Source: Treponema sp.
Lineage (GTDB): Bacteria > Spirochaetota > Spirochaetia > Treponematales > Breznakiellaceae
Assembly: GCA_009777535.1 (NCBI GenBank)
Contig: WRLP01000001.1
Location: forward strand, 1-47,630
Reading direction: 5' to 3'
DNA: 47,630 nucleotides
Shown here: one piece after another, positions 7,623 through 15,495 of the stretch
How the letters are laid out: every line of letters begins with the position of its first letter
Numbering within the stretch: position 1 is the first letter of the stretch
Program-made: the position numbers and the translations under genes
Notes under the pieces: model-generated
The model's database searches: none
What the model saw: only the letters and a program-made list of their open reading frames with translations
Told to the model about the DNA's origin: nothing

Positions 7623-9215
7623 ATGAGAGTTTTCAGAAAAGTACCATTGGTACTTGTAACGGCGCTGCTGCTGGCTTTTTCCCTGCTGGCGGGGTGTGAA
7701 ACCGACGGATCGTCAAGCAGTGAAATAAAACCACCGGCATGGGAAGTGGATAAGGCTTATGAATTAGTCTTGCTTCACACCAATGATCACCACGGCAGGG
7801 TGCTTCCAGTTGATGGGTTGGCGGGTCTTGCTGAACGGGCAACCTTTGTAAAATCTGTCAGGGAAGCAGAAACAAACGTACTTTTGGTTGATGCCGGGGA
7901 TATTAACACGGGAACTGCGCTTTCCAACATGTTTGCCGCAGAGATTGATATTAAGGCATATAATCTAATGGGCTACGATGCGGTAACTTTCGGCAACCAT
8001 GAGTTTGACGGCGATCGGGCAAAACTGGATGCGCAGATTGAACTGGCTGCTTTTCCCTTTGTTTCATCAAACATCCAAACCAGTAATGGAGGATTCCTTG
8101 GAGGTAACCAGTATCTGGTAAAGAATTATGACGGCTTTAGAGTGGGAATTATTGGCATTACCACCCTGCGAACAGAGCAAATTTCCAATTTTAGCAATAT
8201 GAATCTTTCCTTTGTTCCGGAGATTAGCGCTGCTGAAAGTGCGGTAAATTTACTTAGGAACAAGGAAAAGGCGGGCGTAGTAATTGCCCTGACTCATATT
8301 GGCAGCGTAGAAGAAACTACCACCCATGTTACTTCACAGAAACTTGCCGCCGCTGTTACCGGTATCGACATTATTATAGATGGCCATTCTCATTCCAAAT
8401 ATACTGTGCCAACGAAGGAAGGTAATACATGGATTGTCTCTGCCAATGAATGGGGCAAGTATGTGGGACAGGGAAGTCTAACCATTGTAAACGGAGAGGT
8501 TACCGGGTTTTCCTGGGCGGATACTGCAATCGACAATACATATACTGCTGATACAGCCATGATGGCGCTCCTTCAGCCATACATCGACCAGGCGGAAGAG
8601 AGCCTTAAAGAAGTGGTCGGAGTTGCGGCGGATGATTTTGATTTCGGTAACCGCTGGACGCGTTATCAGGAGACCGCCATTGGTAATATGATTACCGATG
8701 CAAATTATTGGTATGTCACAGAAGTTTTAAATCAGGACATTGATTTTGTTTTTCACAACGGCGGTAATATCAGGGCAAATCTGACCCAGGGAGAACTGAC
8801 GAGGGAAGATATTCTTACTGTTCTGCCTTTCGAGAATATTTTATACATAGTGTCGTTCAAGGGAGACAAGATACTGGAACTGTTTGACTTCATTGCAACT
8901 GTACCCCAGGGCAACGGAGGTTTCCCGCAGTTCTCTGAACAGGTTCGCTACACCCTGGATGTGCCCGGCGAAACCATTACCGGGCTGACTATTGGCGGGG
9001 CCCCGGTTGATCCGGATAAGATATACCGTTTCTGTACCAATGAATACCTTCTTGGTGGAGGGGACGAATACAATGTGTTAACGGAGGCAACCGATCCCTA
9101 CAACACCTCCCTGCTGCTCTCTACTGCAGTAATTGAATACATTGAAAAAGAGGGAACAATTACTCCAGCTAAAGACGGACGCATGGTTATTGTCGACGGG
9201 ATAATAAATCCTTAA
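7623..9215 (+). CDS. 5'-nucleotidase / UshA-family phosphoesterase lipoprotein
   Basis: 530 residues. The N-terminus is a lipoprotein signal with lipobox LLAGC (Cys near residue 25) and a Ser-rich linker, so the enzyme is anchored on the outside of a membrane. The metallophosphoesterase domain shows all five motif blocks in order: LLHTNDHHGR, DAGDINTG, FGNHEFD, ALTHIG and DGHSHSKY. The C-terminal 5'-nucleotidase domain has HNGGNIRANL and TVLPFEN, which contact the substrate. Family members hydrolyse nucleotides or 2',3'-cyclic nucleotides outside the cytoplasm to salvage nucleosides and phosphate. A strong ribosome binding site (TTGGAGGG) precedes the ATG at 7623. A hairpin terminator follows. 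Substrate preference cannot be read from the sequence. Confidence 0.9.
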   Translation: MRVFRKVPLVLVTALLLAFSLLAGCETDGSSSSEIKPPAWEVDKAYELVLLHTNDHHGRVLPVDGLAGLAERATFVKSVREAETNVLLVDAGDINTGTALSNMFAAEIDIKAYNLMGYDAVTFGNHEFDGDRAKLDAQIELAAFPFVSSNIQTSNGGFLGGNQYLVKNYDGFRVGIIGITTLRTEQISNFSNMNLSFVPEISAAESAVNLLRNKEKAGVVIALTHIGSVEETTTHVTSQKLAAAVTGIDIIIDGHSHSKYTVPTKEGNTWIVSANEWGKYVGQGSLTIVNGEVTGFSWADTAIDNTYTADTAMMALLQPYIDQAEESLKEVVGVAADDFDFGNRWTRYQETAIGNMITDANYWYVTEVLNQDIDFVFHNGGNIRANLTQGELTREDILTVLPFENILYIVSFKGDKILELFDFIATVPQGNGGFPQFSEQVRYTLDVPGETITGLTIGGAPVDPDKIYRFCTNEYLLGGGDEYNVLTEATDPYNTSLLLSTAVIEYIEKEGTITPAKDGRMVIVDGIINP

Positions 9216-9230
9216 TTTGTTATTACCGAA

Positions 9231-9264
9231 AAAAGGCTGCCCGGTAATGGGCAGCCTTTTTTTT
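9231..9264. terminator. Bidirectional rho-independent terminator
   Basis: The arm AAAAGGCTGCCC at 9231-9242 pairs with GGGCAGCCTTTT at 9249-9260 around a 6-nt loop, followed by a run of eight T to 9264. The A-run on the other side makes it work for the convergent parB transcript as well. It lies 16 bp after the nucleotidase stop codon and 21 bp from the parB stop. Confidence 0.9.
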
Positions 9265-9284
9265 ACTAGCGGGAGCAAAAATCT

Positions 9285-10214
9285 CTACCCTAAAATCTCG
9301 TAGAGCCTCTGGAGGTCTTCCATTGAGTAATACTCGATGTGAATGCGCCCCTTGTTTACATCTCCCTCGATGGTAACCTTGGTTCCCAGTTTGCCGATAA
9401 ACTTTTCCTCCATGTCGTTTATTTCGGGGGCGCGGGCGGCGGCTTTTTTCTTTTCTGCGGCTTTATCAGTTTTTTTGGCGGAAGGGTTTGCGCTTTTCGC
9501 CGAAGCACGCTTTTCCGCTTCCCTGACCGAAATCTCTTCGGCGAGTATTTCCCTGAACAGTTTTTCCCTGTCTGCGCTGCTGTCTACCGAGAGCAAAGCC
9601 CTGGCATGGCCCGGAGAGATTGCTCCCCGCTCTATGGTTTTTTGAATCTCGGCGGGCAGCTTTAGTAGCCGCAGGGCATTTGCAACTGTAGATCGATTTT
9701 TTCCGACCCTTGCTGCCAGATCGTCCTGGGAAAGACCGGAAAAGTCCATCAGGTTTTTATAGGCGGTGGCTTCCTCAATCGGATTAAGATCAACGCGTTG
9801 GATATTCTCGATCAGGGAGATTTCCATTCGCTTCTGATCTGTGTACTCGCGGATTATTACCGGAACCGCGCTCAGTCCGGCCAGCCGGGCGGCACGGGTT
9901 CTGCGTTCACCGGCAATTATTATATACGTTCCGTCGCCTGCATCGGCGGCGATTATCGGCTGAATAATACCGTGCTTCAATATTGAGTCTGCCAGTTCTT
10001 TTAATTCATCTTGATCAAAATTTTTCCTCGGCTGGCCGGTATTAGGGACTAGTTTATCAATGGACAGTTGAACAATACCCCTGGCCGGACTTTTTGCTGA
10101 TGCTTGAACTTCGACAACCGGCGTTTCGCTGCCGGCGGTTTCAACCGGACCATCTTCCACATTGTCCTGGAGCAGAGCATCTAGGCCCCTGCCCAACCCT
10201 GTTTTACGCAACAT
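9285..10214 (-). CDS. parB: ParB/Spo0J chromosome-partitioning protein
   Basis: About 309 residues from the ATG at 10214, chosen because GGAGG lies just upstream and the protein then begins MLRKTGLGRGLDALL, the usual ParB start. ParB is a CTP-dependent DNA clamp that loads at parS sites and recruits condensin and ParA. Landmarks: the ParA-interacting N-terminus GLGRGLDALL; the ParB/Srx domain with QLSIDKLVPNTGQPRKNF and the CTP-binding box AGERRTRAARLAGL; ENIQRVDLNPIEEA; the helix-turn-helix VGKNRSTVANALRLLKLP; a Lys/Ala-rich linker; and a C-terminal dimerisation part. The start overlaps the end of parA by 11 bp. No canonical parS sequence was noticed in the window. Confidence 0.95.
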   Translation of the reverse strand: MLRKTGLGRGLDALLQDNVEDGPVETAGSETPVVEVQASAKSPARGIVQLSIDKLVPNTGQPRKNFDQDELKELADSILKHGIIQPIIAADAGDGTYIIIAGERRTRAARLAGLSAVPVIIREYTDQKRMEISLIENIQRVDLNPIEEATAYKNLMDFSGLSQDDLAARVGKNRSTVANALRLLKLPAEIQKTIERGAISPGHARALLSVDSSADREKLFREILAEEISVREAEKRASAKSANPSAKKTDKAAEKKKAAARAPEINDMEEKFIGKLGTKVTIEGDVNKGRIHIEYYSMEDLQRLYEILG

Positions 10215-10986
10215 GGACGCCTCCTGGTGCTTTATCACGCTGGATTAATTCCCCGGCAAGCGAGCGGTATGCTTTCGCACCGGAACAATTTGGGTCGTAA
10301 AGAGAAATCGGCATACCATAAGACGGCGCTTCGGAAAGCCTTACATTCCTGGGAATGATTGTGCTGAAAACCGAATTCTTAAAATATGCACTCACCTGCT
10401 TAACCACATCCTGGGCAAGCCTGGTTCTGGGATCGTACATTGTAAAAAATATTCCTCCGATTTTTAGGGCCGGATTAATGCTTTTTTGTATGCGCTTGAT
10501 CGTCTGCAGCAGCAATGTAAGCCCTTCCATTGCAAAATATTCACACTGCATCGGGATAAGCACGGCATTTGCGGCGGCCATTCCATTCAGTGTCAGCAGT
10601 CCAAGCGACGGTGGACAATCTATCAAAATATAATCGTAGCGGTCCTTTACTGTTTCCAGGGCCTTTCTAAGAAAAAAATTCCGGTCTTCCTGTTCTATTA
10701 ATTCGACTGCCGCTCCGGAAAGATCGATACTGGCCGGAATCACATCCAGGCCGGTAACTGTCGTTTTTTTAACGGCTTCATCTGCCGAGGCGGATCCGGA
10801 AAGCAGTTCATATATTCCAGGCTTCGGCGGCTTGGCTCCCACCCCGCTGGAAAGATTTGCCTGCGCATCAAAATCAACCAGAAGCACGGATTTTCCGGTT
10901 TCAGCCAGGAAAGCCCCAATATTTATCGCGGAAGTAGTTTTTCCAACACCGCCCTTTTGGTTAACAAAGACGTAAATTAAACCCAT
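10204..10986 (-). CDS. parA: ParA/Soj partitioning ATPase
   Basis: 260 residues. It has the deviant Walker A motif KGGVGKTTSAIN, VLLVDFDAQANLSSGVG (Walker A' and switch region), IDCPPSLGLLTLNGMAAA (Walker B) and the late block IPRNVRLSEAPSYGMPI that marks chromosomal Soj-type ParA. It works with ParB to move and separate origins and forms ATP-dependent dimers on DNA. Length and motifs are complete. No ribosome binding site is visible; an extended -10 element ends 6 bp before the ATG. Confidence 0.96.
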   Translation of the reverse strand: MGLIYVFVNQKGGVGKTTSAINIGAFLAETGKSVLLVDFDAQANLSSGVGAKPPKPGIYELLSGSASADEAVKKTTVTGLDVIPASIDLSGAAVELIEQEDRNFFLRKALETVKDRYDYILIDCPPSLGLLTLNGMAAANAVLIPMQCEYFAMEGLTLLLQTIKRIQKSINPALKIGGIFFTMYDPRTRLAQDVVKQVSAYFKNSVFSTIIPRNVRLSEAPSYGMPISLYDPNCSGAKAYRSLAGELIQRDKAPGGVHVA

Positions 10987-10992
10987 GTCGAA

Positions 10993-11001
10993 AGTATATC
11001 A
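10993..11001 (-). promoter_or_regulatory. Extended -10 promoter of parA-parB, predicted leaderless
   Basis: On the minus strand TGATATACT (TG at 11001-11000, hexamer TATACT at 10998-10993) matches the extended -10 form. The hexamer ends 6 bp before the parA ATG at 10986. A -35 is weak, as is common with extended -10 promoters. There is no Shine-Dalgarno sequence. Confidence 0.5.
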
Positions 11002-11123
11002 AATTGCTGAAAAAAAAACTATTGCAATATTTTTTGGGGAAATCTCTATTGAATATATAGGTGTTCAGAGATAATCTGTAAAATATATAGAAAAATTTGT
11101 TCTTCTCAAAGGAGCCTGATACA

Positions 11124-12065
11124 GTGAGCGAGACGATTAAGGAAGATATCCCAATCAGCACCGAGGATTCTCCGTCAGTGGTGCTGGAGCTGATCTATCG
11201 GCTGAAGATTAAGGATGTAATGACGACCGCTGTAATAACAGGAGACAAGAAACAGCCCCTACGGCACATTCAGGCCATTATGCGGGAAAACCGTATTACC
11301 GGCGTTCCCATTATTGAAGGACGGAGACTTGTCGGCTTGATTTCCATCGAGGATATCATAAGCGCTCTGGACAAGGGCGGTATTGATCTGCCGGTAGAAG
11401 AGCGAATGACCAAAAATATAATCAGTTTGCAGGATAATATGCCTCTTTCCTTTGCCATTTCTTATTTTAACAAGTACCCTTACGGCCGCTTTCCGGTGCT
11501 CAACAAGGATCAGGAGCTTGAGGGCATTATCAGTTCCACAGATGTTATTAGATTTCTTTTGGCAGAGATGAACAGGGAAGTTCTCAGGCTCGAAAAGTTG
11601 AGTAAAAAAACCGAAGCTGCTCATTCTTCTTTTTTGGAAATGGAGTTTACAACCGCTCATTATGATATGGAGAATGCAGGCAGGGCGTCTACGGAAATTA
11701 AAAAAGCGTTGAAGCAGCGTAATTTTGATCCAAAAGTAATACGGCGTGTCGCAATTGCCAGTTATGAGCTGGAAATTAATCAGGTGATTCATTCTGACGG
11801 CGGAAACATACGTTATTCAATACAACCCGGAAAAGTAATTATCGTTGCTTCGGATACCGGCCCCGGTATAGCTGATGTGAATGAGGCTCTGTTGGAGGGC
11901 TGTTCCACCGCCAATGAATATGTCCGTTCCCTTGGCTTTGGCGCCGGAATGGGCCTGCCAAATACGAAGCGGGTCTCCGATGAATTTTCCATTGAATCGG
12001 CTACGGGCAAGGGTACAACAGTACGCTCTGTTATTTATTTAAATTCGGCCAAGTCCGGGGAATAA
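11124..12065 (+). CDS. CBS-pair protein with an anti-sigma/histidine-kinase-type ATPase domain
   Basis: About 313 residues from a GTG at 11124, chosen for AAAGGAG at 11108-11114; the in-frame TTG at 11097 has no ribosome binding site. Two CBS domains come first (IKDVMTTAVITG to LISIEDIISAL, then EERMTKNIISL to IISSTDVIRFL), a pair that usually binds adenine nucleotides. A helical linker and an HATPase_c domain like that of RsbW follow, with N-box YELEINQVIHS, G1 box DTGPGIAD, G2 GFGAGMGLP and GKGTTV. Partner genes follow directly: a DRTGG protein and a PHP protein. The same trio lies next to [FeFe]-hydrogenase genes in several anaerobic Firmicutes, so a regulatory role in redox metabolism is possible, but no target is shown here. 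Confidence 0.85.
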   Translation: MSETIKEDIPISTEDSPSVVLELIYRLKIKDVMTTAVITGDKKQPLRHIQAIMRENRITGVPIIEGRRLVGLISIEDIISALDKGGIDLPVEERMTKNIISLQDNMPLSFAISYFNKYPYGRFPVLNKDQELEGIISSTDVIRFLLAEMNREVLRLEKLSKKTEAAHSSFLEMEFTTAHYDMENAGRASTEIKKALKQRNFDPKVIRRVAIASYELEINQVIHSDGGNIRYSIQPGKVIIVASDTGPGIADVNEALLEGCSTANEYVRSLGFGAGMGLPNTKRVSDEFSIESATGKGTTVRSVIYLNSAKSGE

Positions 12066-12077
12066 AGGAGTGCTTTT

Positions 12078-12422
12078 ATGACTATCAAGGAAATCTCTGC
12101 TGCCCTTGGCGCTGAAATTTGCCAGAGTGAGTTTGCGGATACCGATCTTAGCGGCGCCTATACATCAGATCTTCTTTCAGATGTGATGGCAAATGCCAAA
12201 GACGGGGGAGCGCTTATCACAATACAGGCGCATAAAAATACCGTTGCAGTCGCTTCACTGGTAAATATATCGGTAATTATTATTTGTAACTCGCGGATTC
12301 TGCCCGAAGACATGCTGGAAGCTGCAAAAGATGAAGGAATAGCTGTTATTCGCACAAAGGAAAATCAGTTTACCGTGTCGGGAAAAATCTGGGGAATGCT
12401 TAATGCTGACCGATCTGCATAA
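12078..12422 (+). CDS. DRTGG-domain protein
   Basis: 114 residues, covering little more than one DRTGG domain. The pattern is LGAEICQSEFADTDLSGAYTSDLLSDVMANAK, then ALITIQAHKNTVAVASLVNISVIIICN and EDMLEAAKDEGIAVIRTKENQFTVSGKI, typical of stand-alone DRTGG proteins. The domain occurs in regulatory contexts, for example joined to CBS domains or in pyrophosphatases. A strong ribosome binding site (AAAGGAG) precedes the ATG. The gene sits 12 bp after the CBS-ATPase gene and overlaps the next gene by 20 bp, so the three are one operon. The ligand is unknown. Confidence 0.85.
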   Translation: MTIKEISAALGAEICQSEFADTDLSGAYTSDLLSDVMANAKDGGALITIQAHKNTVAVASLVNISVIIICNSRILPEDMLEAAKDEGIAVIRTKENQFTVSGKIWGMLNADRSA

Positions 12423-13152
12423 CCACACCTGCCTTTCGCCATGCGGTTCTCTGGAGCTATCTCCGCGTCGGCTGCTGGAGGCCGGAAGTGCAAGGGGTCT
12501 TCAAATAATGGCCCTTACCGATCATAATTCCAGCCTCAACTGCCGGAGTTTTTCAAAGCTGGCTCCAAAGTACGGGATTATTCCTGTCTGCGGCATGGAG
12601 GTAACAACCAGTGAGGAGCTCCATGTCCTGTGCCTGTTTCCATTTCTCGATGCCAGCCTGGCGTTCAGCGAATATGCTTTTAAAATACTCGTACCTTTTA
12701 CCAATGTTCCAGAAATAACCGGCGACCAGGTGTATGTAGACGAGGAAGAAAATATTGAAGGCGAGATAAATCTTTTTCTTGTGAATCCTCTGGATATTTC
12801 TGTAGATGATATTGGCGCAAAGGCTGCCGAATACGGCGGCATTGTTATTCCCGCCCATGTTGACCGGCCTGCTTTTTCAATGACCAGCCAGCTCGGCGTT
12901 ATAATCAACGGCCCCTGGTCTGCTCTTGAGTGCGTCCGCATTCCGCCCGGCTCTTTCGGCATACCGCTTGATACCCTGGGCTATCCGCTGATAACTTCGT
13001 CAGATGCGCACTATCCCGAGCACGTGGGGCGCCGGCCGTTTGAGCTTGACACCACTGCAGAGGAGCTCCAGCCCGGCGGCCCGGGCTGCAAGATTGATAT
13101 GGAGGCTTTTAAGCGGGCATTATATTGCTGCCCTACCTTGCATACTCGGTAA
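12403..13152 (+). CDS. PHP-domain metal-dependent phosphoesterase
   Basis: 249 residues. PHP signature motifs are DLHNHTCLSPCG (metal-binding HxH), MALTDHNSS (DH), VCGMEVTTSEELHVLCLF (E and H), IPAHVDRPAF and ITSSDAHYPEHVG (DAH), so a tri-metal site is intact. Members act as phosphatases or phosphodiesterases; the substrate of this small subgroup is not known. It overlaps the DRTGG gene by 20 bp at its start. At its end it runs 20 bp into the 3' end of rny on the other strand, so no terminator fits between them. The related but distinct PHP gene at 29548-30438 is of the TrpH/YciV type. Confidence 0.87.
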   Translation: MLTDLHNHTCLSPCGSLELSPRRLLEAGSARGLQIMALTDHNSSLNCRSFSKLAPKYGIIPVCGMEVTTSEELHVLCLFPFLDASLAFSEYAFKILVPFTNVPEITGDQVYVDEEENIEGEINLFLVNPLDISVDDIGAKAAEYGGIVIPAHVDRPAFSMTSQLGVIINGPWSALECVRIPPGSFGIPLDTLGYPLITSSDAHYPEHVGRRPFELDTTAEELQPGGPGCKIDMEAFKRALYCCPTLHTR

Positions 13153-14662
13153 CCCTAGTCTCCCTGATGATCGTAATCTTGATTCGACCGGGATATCGGA
13201 GATCGCTCTCTATCTTTTTGGCAATTTCCTTCGCAAGGTCTCTTGTCTGATCGTCAGTTACAGTGTCGTTGTTGACTATTATGCGCAGCTCGCGCCCCGC
13301 CTGAATGGCGAAGGACTTGTCTACGCCGGTAAAACCAACGGCGATATTTTCCAGATTTTCCAGACGTTTGATATAGTTGTCCAGTGTTTCCTTGCGCGCT
13401 CCGGGGCGTGCGGCGGAAATTGCATCGGCGATCTGAACAAGGACTGCCTCGACACAGGTAGGATCAATATCGTTATGATGGCTGCCTATGGCGTTTATTA
13501 TCCTTGGGTCTTCGCCCATTTTACGGGCGATGTCCATTCCGATTTCAGCATGGTTCAGATCAGAATCGGACTCGACTCCCTTGCCGATGTCATGCAGAAG
13601 CGCCGCCCTTTTGGCAAGGTCACGATTGCAGCCAACCTCGGCGGCAAGCATGCCTGCGATAACAGCCACTTCTTTTGAATGGTATAGCACATTCTGCCCG
13701 TAGCTTGAACGGAAATAAAGCCGCCCCAGTGCGCGGATAGCATCCTGCTTTATATTATGAATGCCCAGGTCGAAAAGGACTTTTTCGCCTTCTTCAAATA
13801 TCTTCTGGGAAATATCCTTGCTTACCTTTATAACGATCTCTTCGATACGGGCAGGATGAATTCGCCCGTCCAGTATAAGCCGCTCCAGCGACACCTTGGC
13901 GATTTCCCGGCGTACAGGATCAAAACAGGAAATGACCACTGCCTCGGGAGTATCGTCGATAATAACATCCACGCCGGTCAGGGTTTCCAGGGTACGGATA
14001 TTCCTTCCCTCCCTGCCGATGATCCGCCCCTTCATCTCATCGTTCGGCAATGTTACAGTGGCTACCGTAACATCGCCGGTAACCTCGGTAGCAAGCCGCT
14101 GAATCGTGGCGACGAGTATATCCCTGGCTTTCTTTTCACCTGCCAGATTCGCTTCCTGCTCGATCTTGTTGATAAGGGACTGCGCGTCGTGTTTTGCTTC
14201 GCTCTCCAGGCTTTTAATGATAATGGACTTTGCTTCTTCCGAACTGAGGCCGGAGATGCGCTCCAGCTCCGTGCGGTAACGCTGCTCTTCCCTGGAGAGA
14301 ACGGCTTCCCTCTGCTGGAAAACCTTTTCCTTGTCAGCGAGCTGTTGTTCAGTCCTCTCAATTTGAGCGGTCTTTCTGTCTATAGTTTCTTCTTTTTGCA
14401 AAACACGGCGTTCATACCGCTGCAATTCGGCCCTTCTTTCCCGGGTCTCTCTCTCCTGCTGGTTTCGATCACGTATAACTTGTTCTTTTGCTTCAAGAAG
14501 TATTTCCTTCTTTTTTGCCTCTGCTTCTTTTAATGCGTCATGTTTTATACGTTCAGCAAACTGCTCCGATGCCGTAAGTTGAAATCTGGCATAAAGCCAT
14601 CTTATAATCCAGCCTAAGCTTAACCCGGTAAGAGGGAGGATAATCCAAAATATCCAACTCAT
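13133..14662 (-). CDS. rny: Ribonuclease Y
   Basis: 509 residues. RNase Y is a membrane-anchored endoribonuclease that starts mRNA decay. The N-terminus is one transmembrane helix (IFWIILPLTGLSLGWIIRWLY). A long charged coiled coil (about 30-190) rich in Glu, Arg and Lys follows, then a KH RNA-binding domain with GRIIGREGRNIRTLETLTG, and the HD hydrolase domain with LLHDIGKGVE (catalytic HD) and GSHHNDIDP. A C-terminal part ends in RIKITIIRETRVTEYA. Length and order match the family. The ribosome binding site GAGGTGG and a promoter lie just upstream. Confidence 0.96.
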   Translation of the reverse strand: MSWIFWIILPLTGLSLGWIIRWLYARFQLTASEQFAERIKHDALKEAEAKKKEILLEAKEQVIRDRNQQERETRERRAELQRYERRVLQKEETIDRKTAQIERTEQQLADKEKVFQQREAVLSREEQRYRTELERISGLSSEEAKSIIIKSLESEAKHDAQSLINKIEQEANLAGEKKARDILVATIQRLATEVTGDVTVATVTLPNDEMKGRIIGREGRNIRTLETLTGVDVIIDDTPEAVVISCFDPVRREIAKVSLERLILDGRIHPARIEEIVIKVSKDISQKIFEEGEKVLFDLGIHNIKQDAIRALGRLYFRSSYGQNVLYHSKEVAVIAGMLAAEVGCNRDLAKRAALLHDIGKGVESDSDLNHAEIGMDIARKMGEDPRIINAIGSHHNDIDPTCVEAVLVQIADAISAARPGARKETLDNYIKRLENLENIAVGFTGVDKSFAIQAGRELRIIVNNDTVTDDQTRDLAKEIAKKIESDLRYPGRIKITIIRETRVTEYAR

Positions 14663-14702
14663 ATTCCACCTCTAACCGTTGATATTACAATTATGTTAGA
14701 AA

Positions 14703-14730
14703 AATATACCATTAATTAGACATTTGTCAA
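14703..14730 (-). promoter_or_regulatory. Predicted sigma-70-type promoter of rny
   Basis: Minus strand: -35 TTGACA at 14730-14725, a 16-bp spacer, and -10 TATATT at 14708-14703. The leader of about 35 nt ends in GAGGTGG, a normal ribosome binding site before the ATG at 14662. Confidence 0.6.
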
Positions 14731-14745
14731 GGCAGGTAGGGGGTG

Positions 14746-15495
14746 TTAGGGGATAAATTCGGCAAAATTCCGGTGAATTTTGGTTAAATTTGCCGGAATT
14801 TGGATAATTTCCTTTTCAATTTTGATTTCCGCCGCAATTCCGGGGTCTTGTAGTTTTTTACGAAGAATAACCTGATACTTTCCGCTGGGCGGCAAAACCT
14901 GATTCCGGCAGGAAAAATCGGCCGTATAGTTATAGCCAAGCATCGCCGCCGCTTCTTTTAGCTTCCCTTGCGATATGGCTTCGCGTATGCGGCTGGAGCT
15001 GACGGGCTGGGGGCCTTTCTTTATACCCGTGACAATTTTTGCCGGTATATTTCTGGCCGCATAGAATTTTTTGATCGCCGGCGCATCGGTATCCAGACGG
15101 TAACCGCAGCGGAAATCTCTCCCCACAGCCATGAAGCCCATTTTTCCGTGATCCAGCAATATCTGTAAAAATTCAGCCCCGCTCATTTTTTTGAAAGATT
15201 CGGTGAATTCGACAACGATGATTATTTCCACGCCAAGATTTCCAAACATCGCAATTTTCTGCCGGAAACTTTGAATATCGCCGGGATACACATTCCTGTT
15301 TCTGCGTGTTTTTTTATGATTTTCCACAAAGGTGATAACGACCGGAATATTGTTTTTGCTGTAAGAAACTACCTGTTTTACAAGGGCCTGATGGCCAAGG
15401 TGCACCCCGTCGAAAACGCCGACGGTCAGCGAAGAAAATTTTCGCCCAAGCGGCAGTCCGTCTTTAAGAAACTGCTGCCATTCTATTACTTTCAT
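14746..15495 (-). CDS. ribF: RibF-like FAD synthetase without a normal flavokinase domain
   Basis: 249 residues, against about 310 for two-domain RibF. The N-terminal FMN adenylyltransferase half is complete: TVGVFDGVHLGHQALV (nucleotide-binding HxGH-like block), VITFVENHKK, the acceptor block GRDFRCGYRLD, and SSSRIREAISQGKLKEAAAMLGY. The C-terminal riboflavin-kinase domain, expected to show GxPTANL and GV-type motifs, is not recognisable; only about 55 residues remain (PPSGKYQVILRKKL to the end). So the protein may only adenylylate FMN, or use the remnant in another way. The start codon overlaps the proC stop (ATGA), showing coupling within a trpS-proC-ribF operon. Confidence 0.8.
   Translation of the reverse strand: MKVIEWQQFLKDGLPLGRKFSSLTVGVFDGVHLGHQALVKQVVSYSKNNIPVVITFVENHKKTRRNRNVYPGDIQSFRQKIAMFGNLGVEIIIVVEFTESFKKMSGAEFLQILLDHGKMGFMAVGRDFRCGYRLDTDAPAIKKFYAARNIPAKIVTGIKKGPQPVSSSRIREAISQGKLKEAAAMLGYNYTADFSCRNQVLPPSGKYQVILRKKLQDPGIAAEIKIEKEIIQIPANLTKIHRNFAEFIP

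Noticed and set aside
9285-11100. A parS site near parAB
   Set aside because: No 16-bp palindrome of the TGTTCCACGTGGAACA type was noticed here; it may be elsewhere in the chromosome.
13757-14533. Open frame of 258 codons on the plus strand
   Set aside because: It is antisense to rny, caused by the coiled-coil codons; no ribosome binding site or family.
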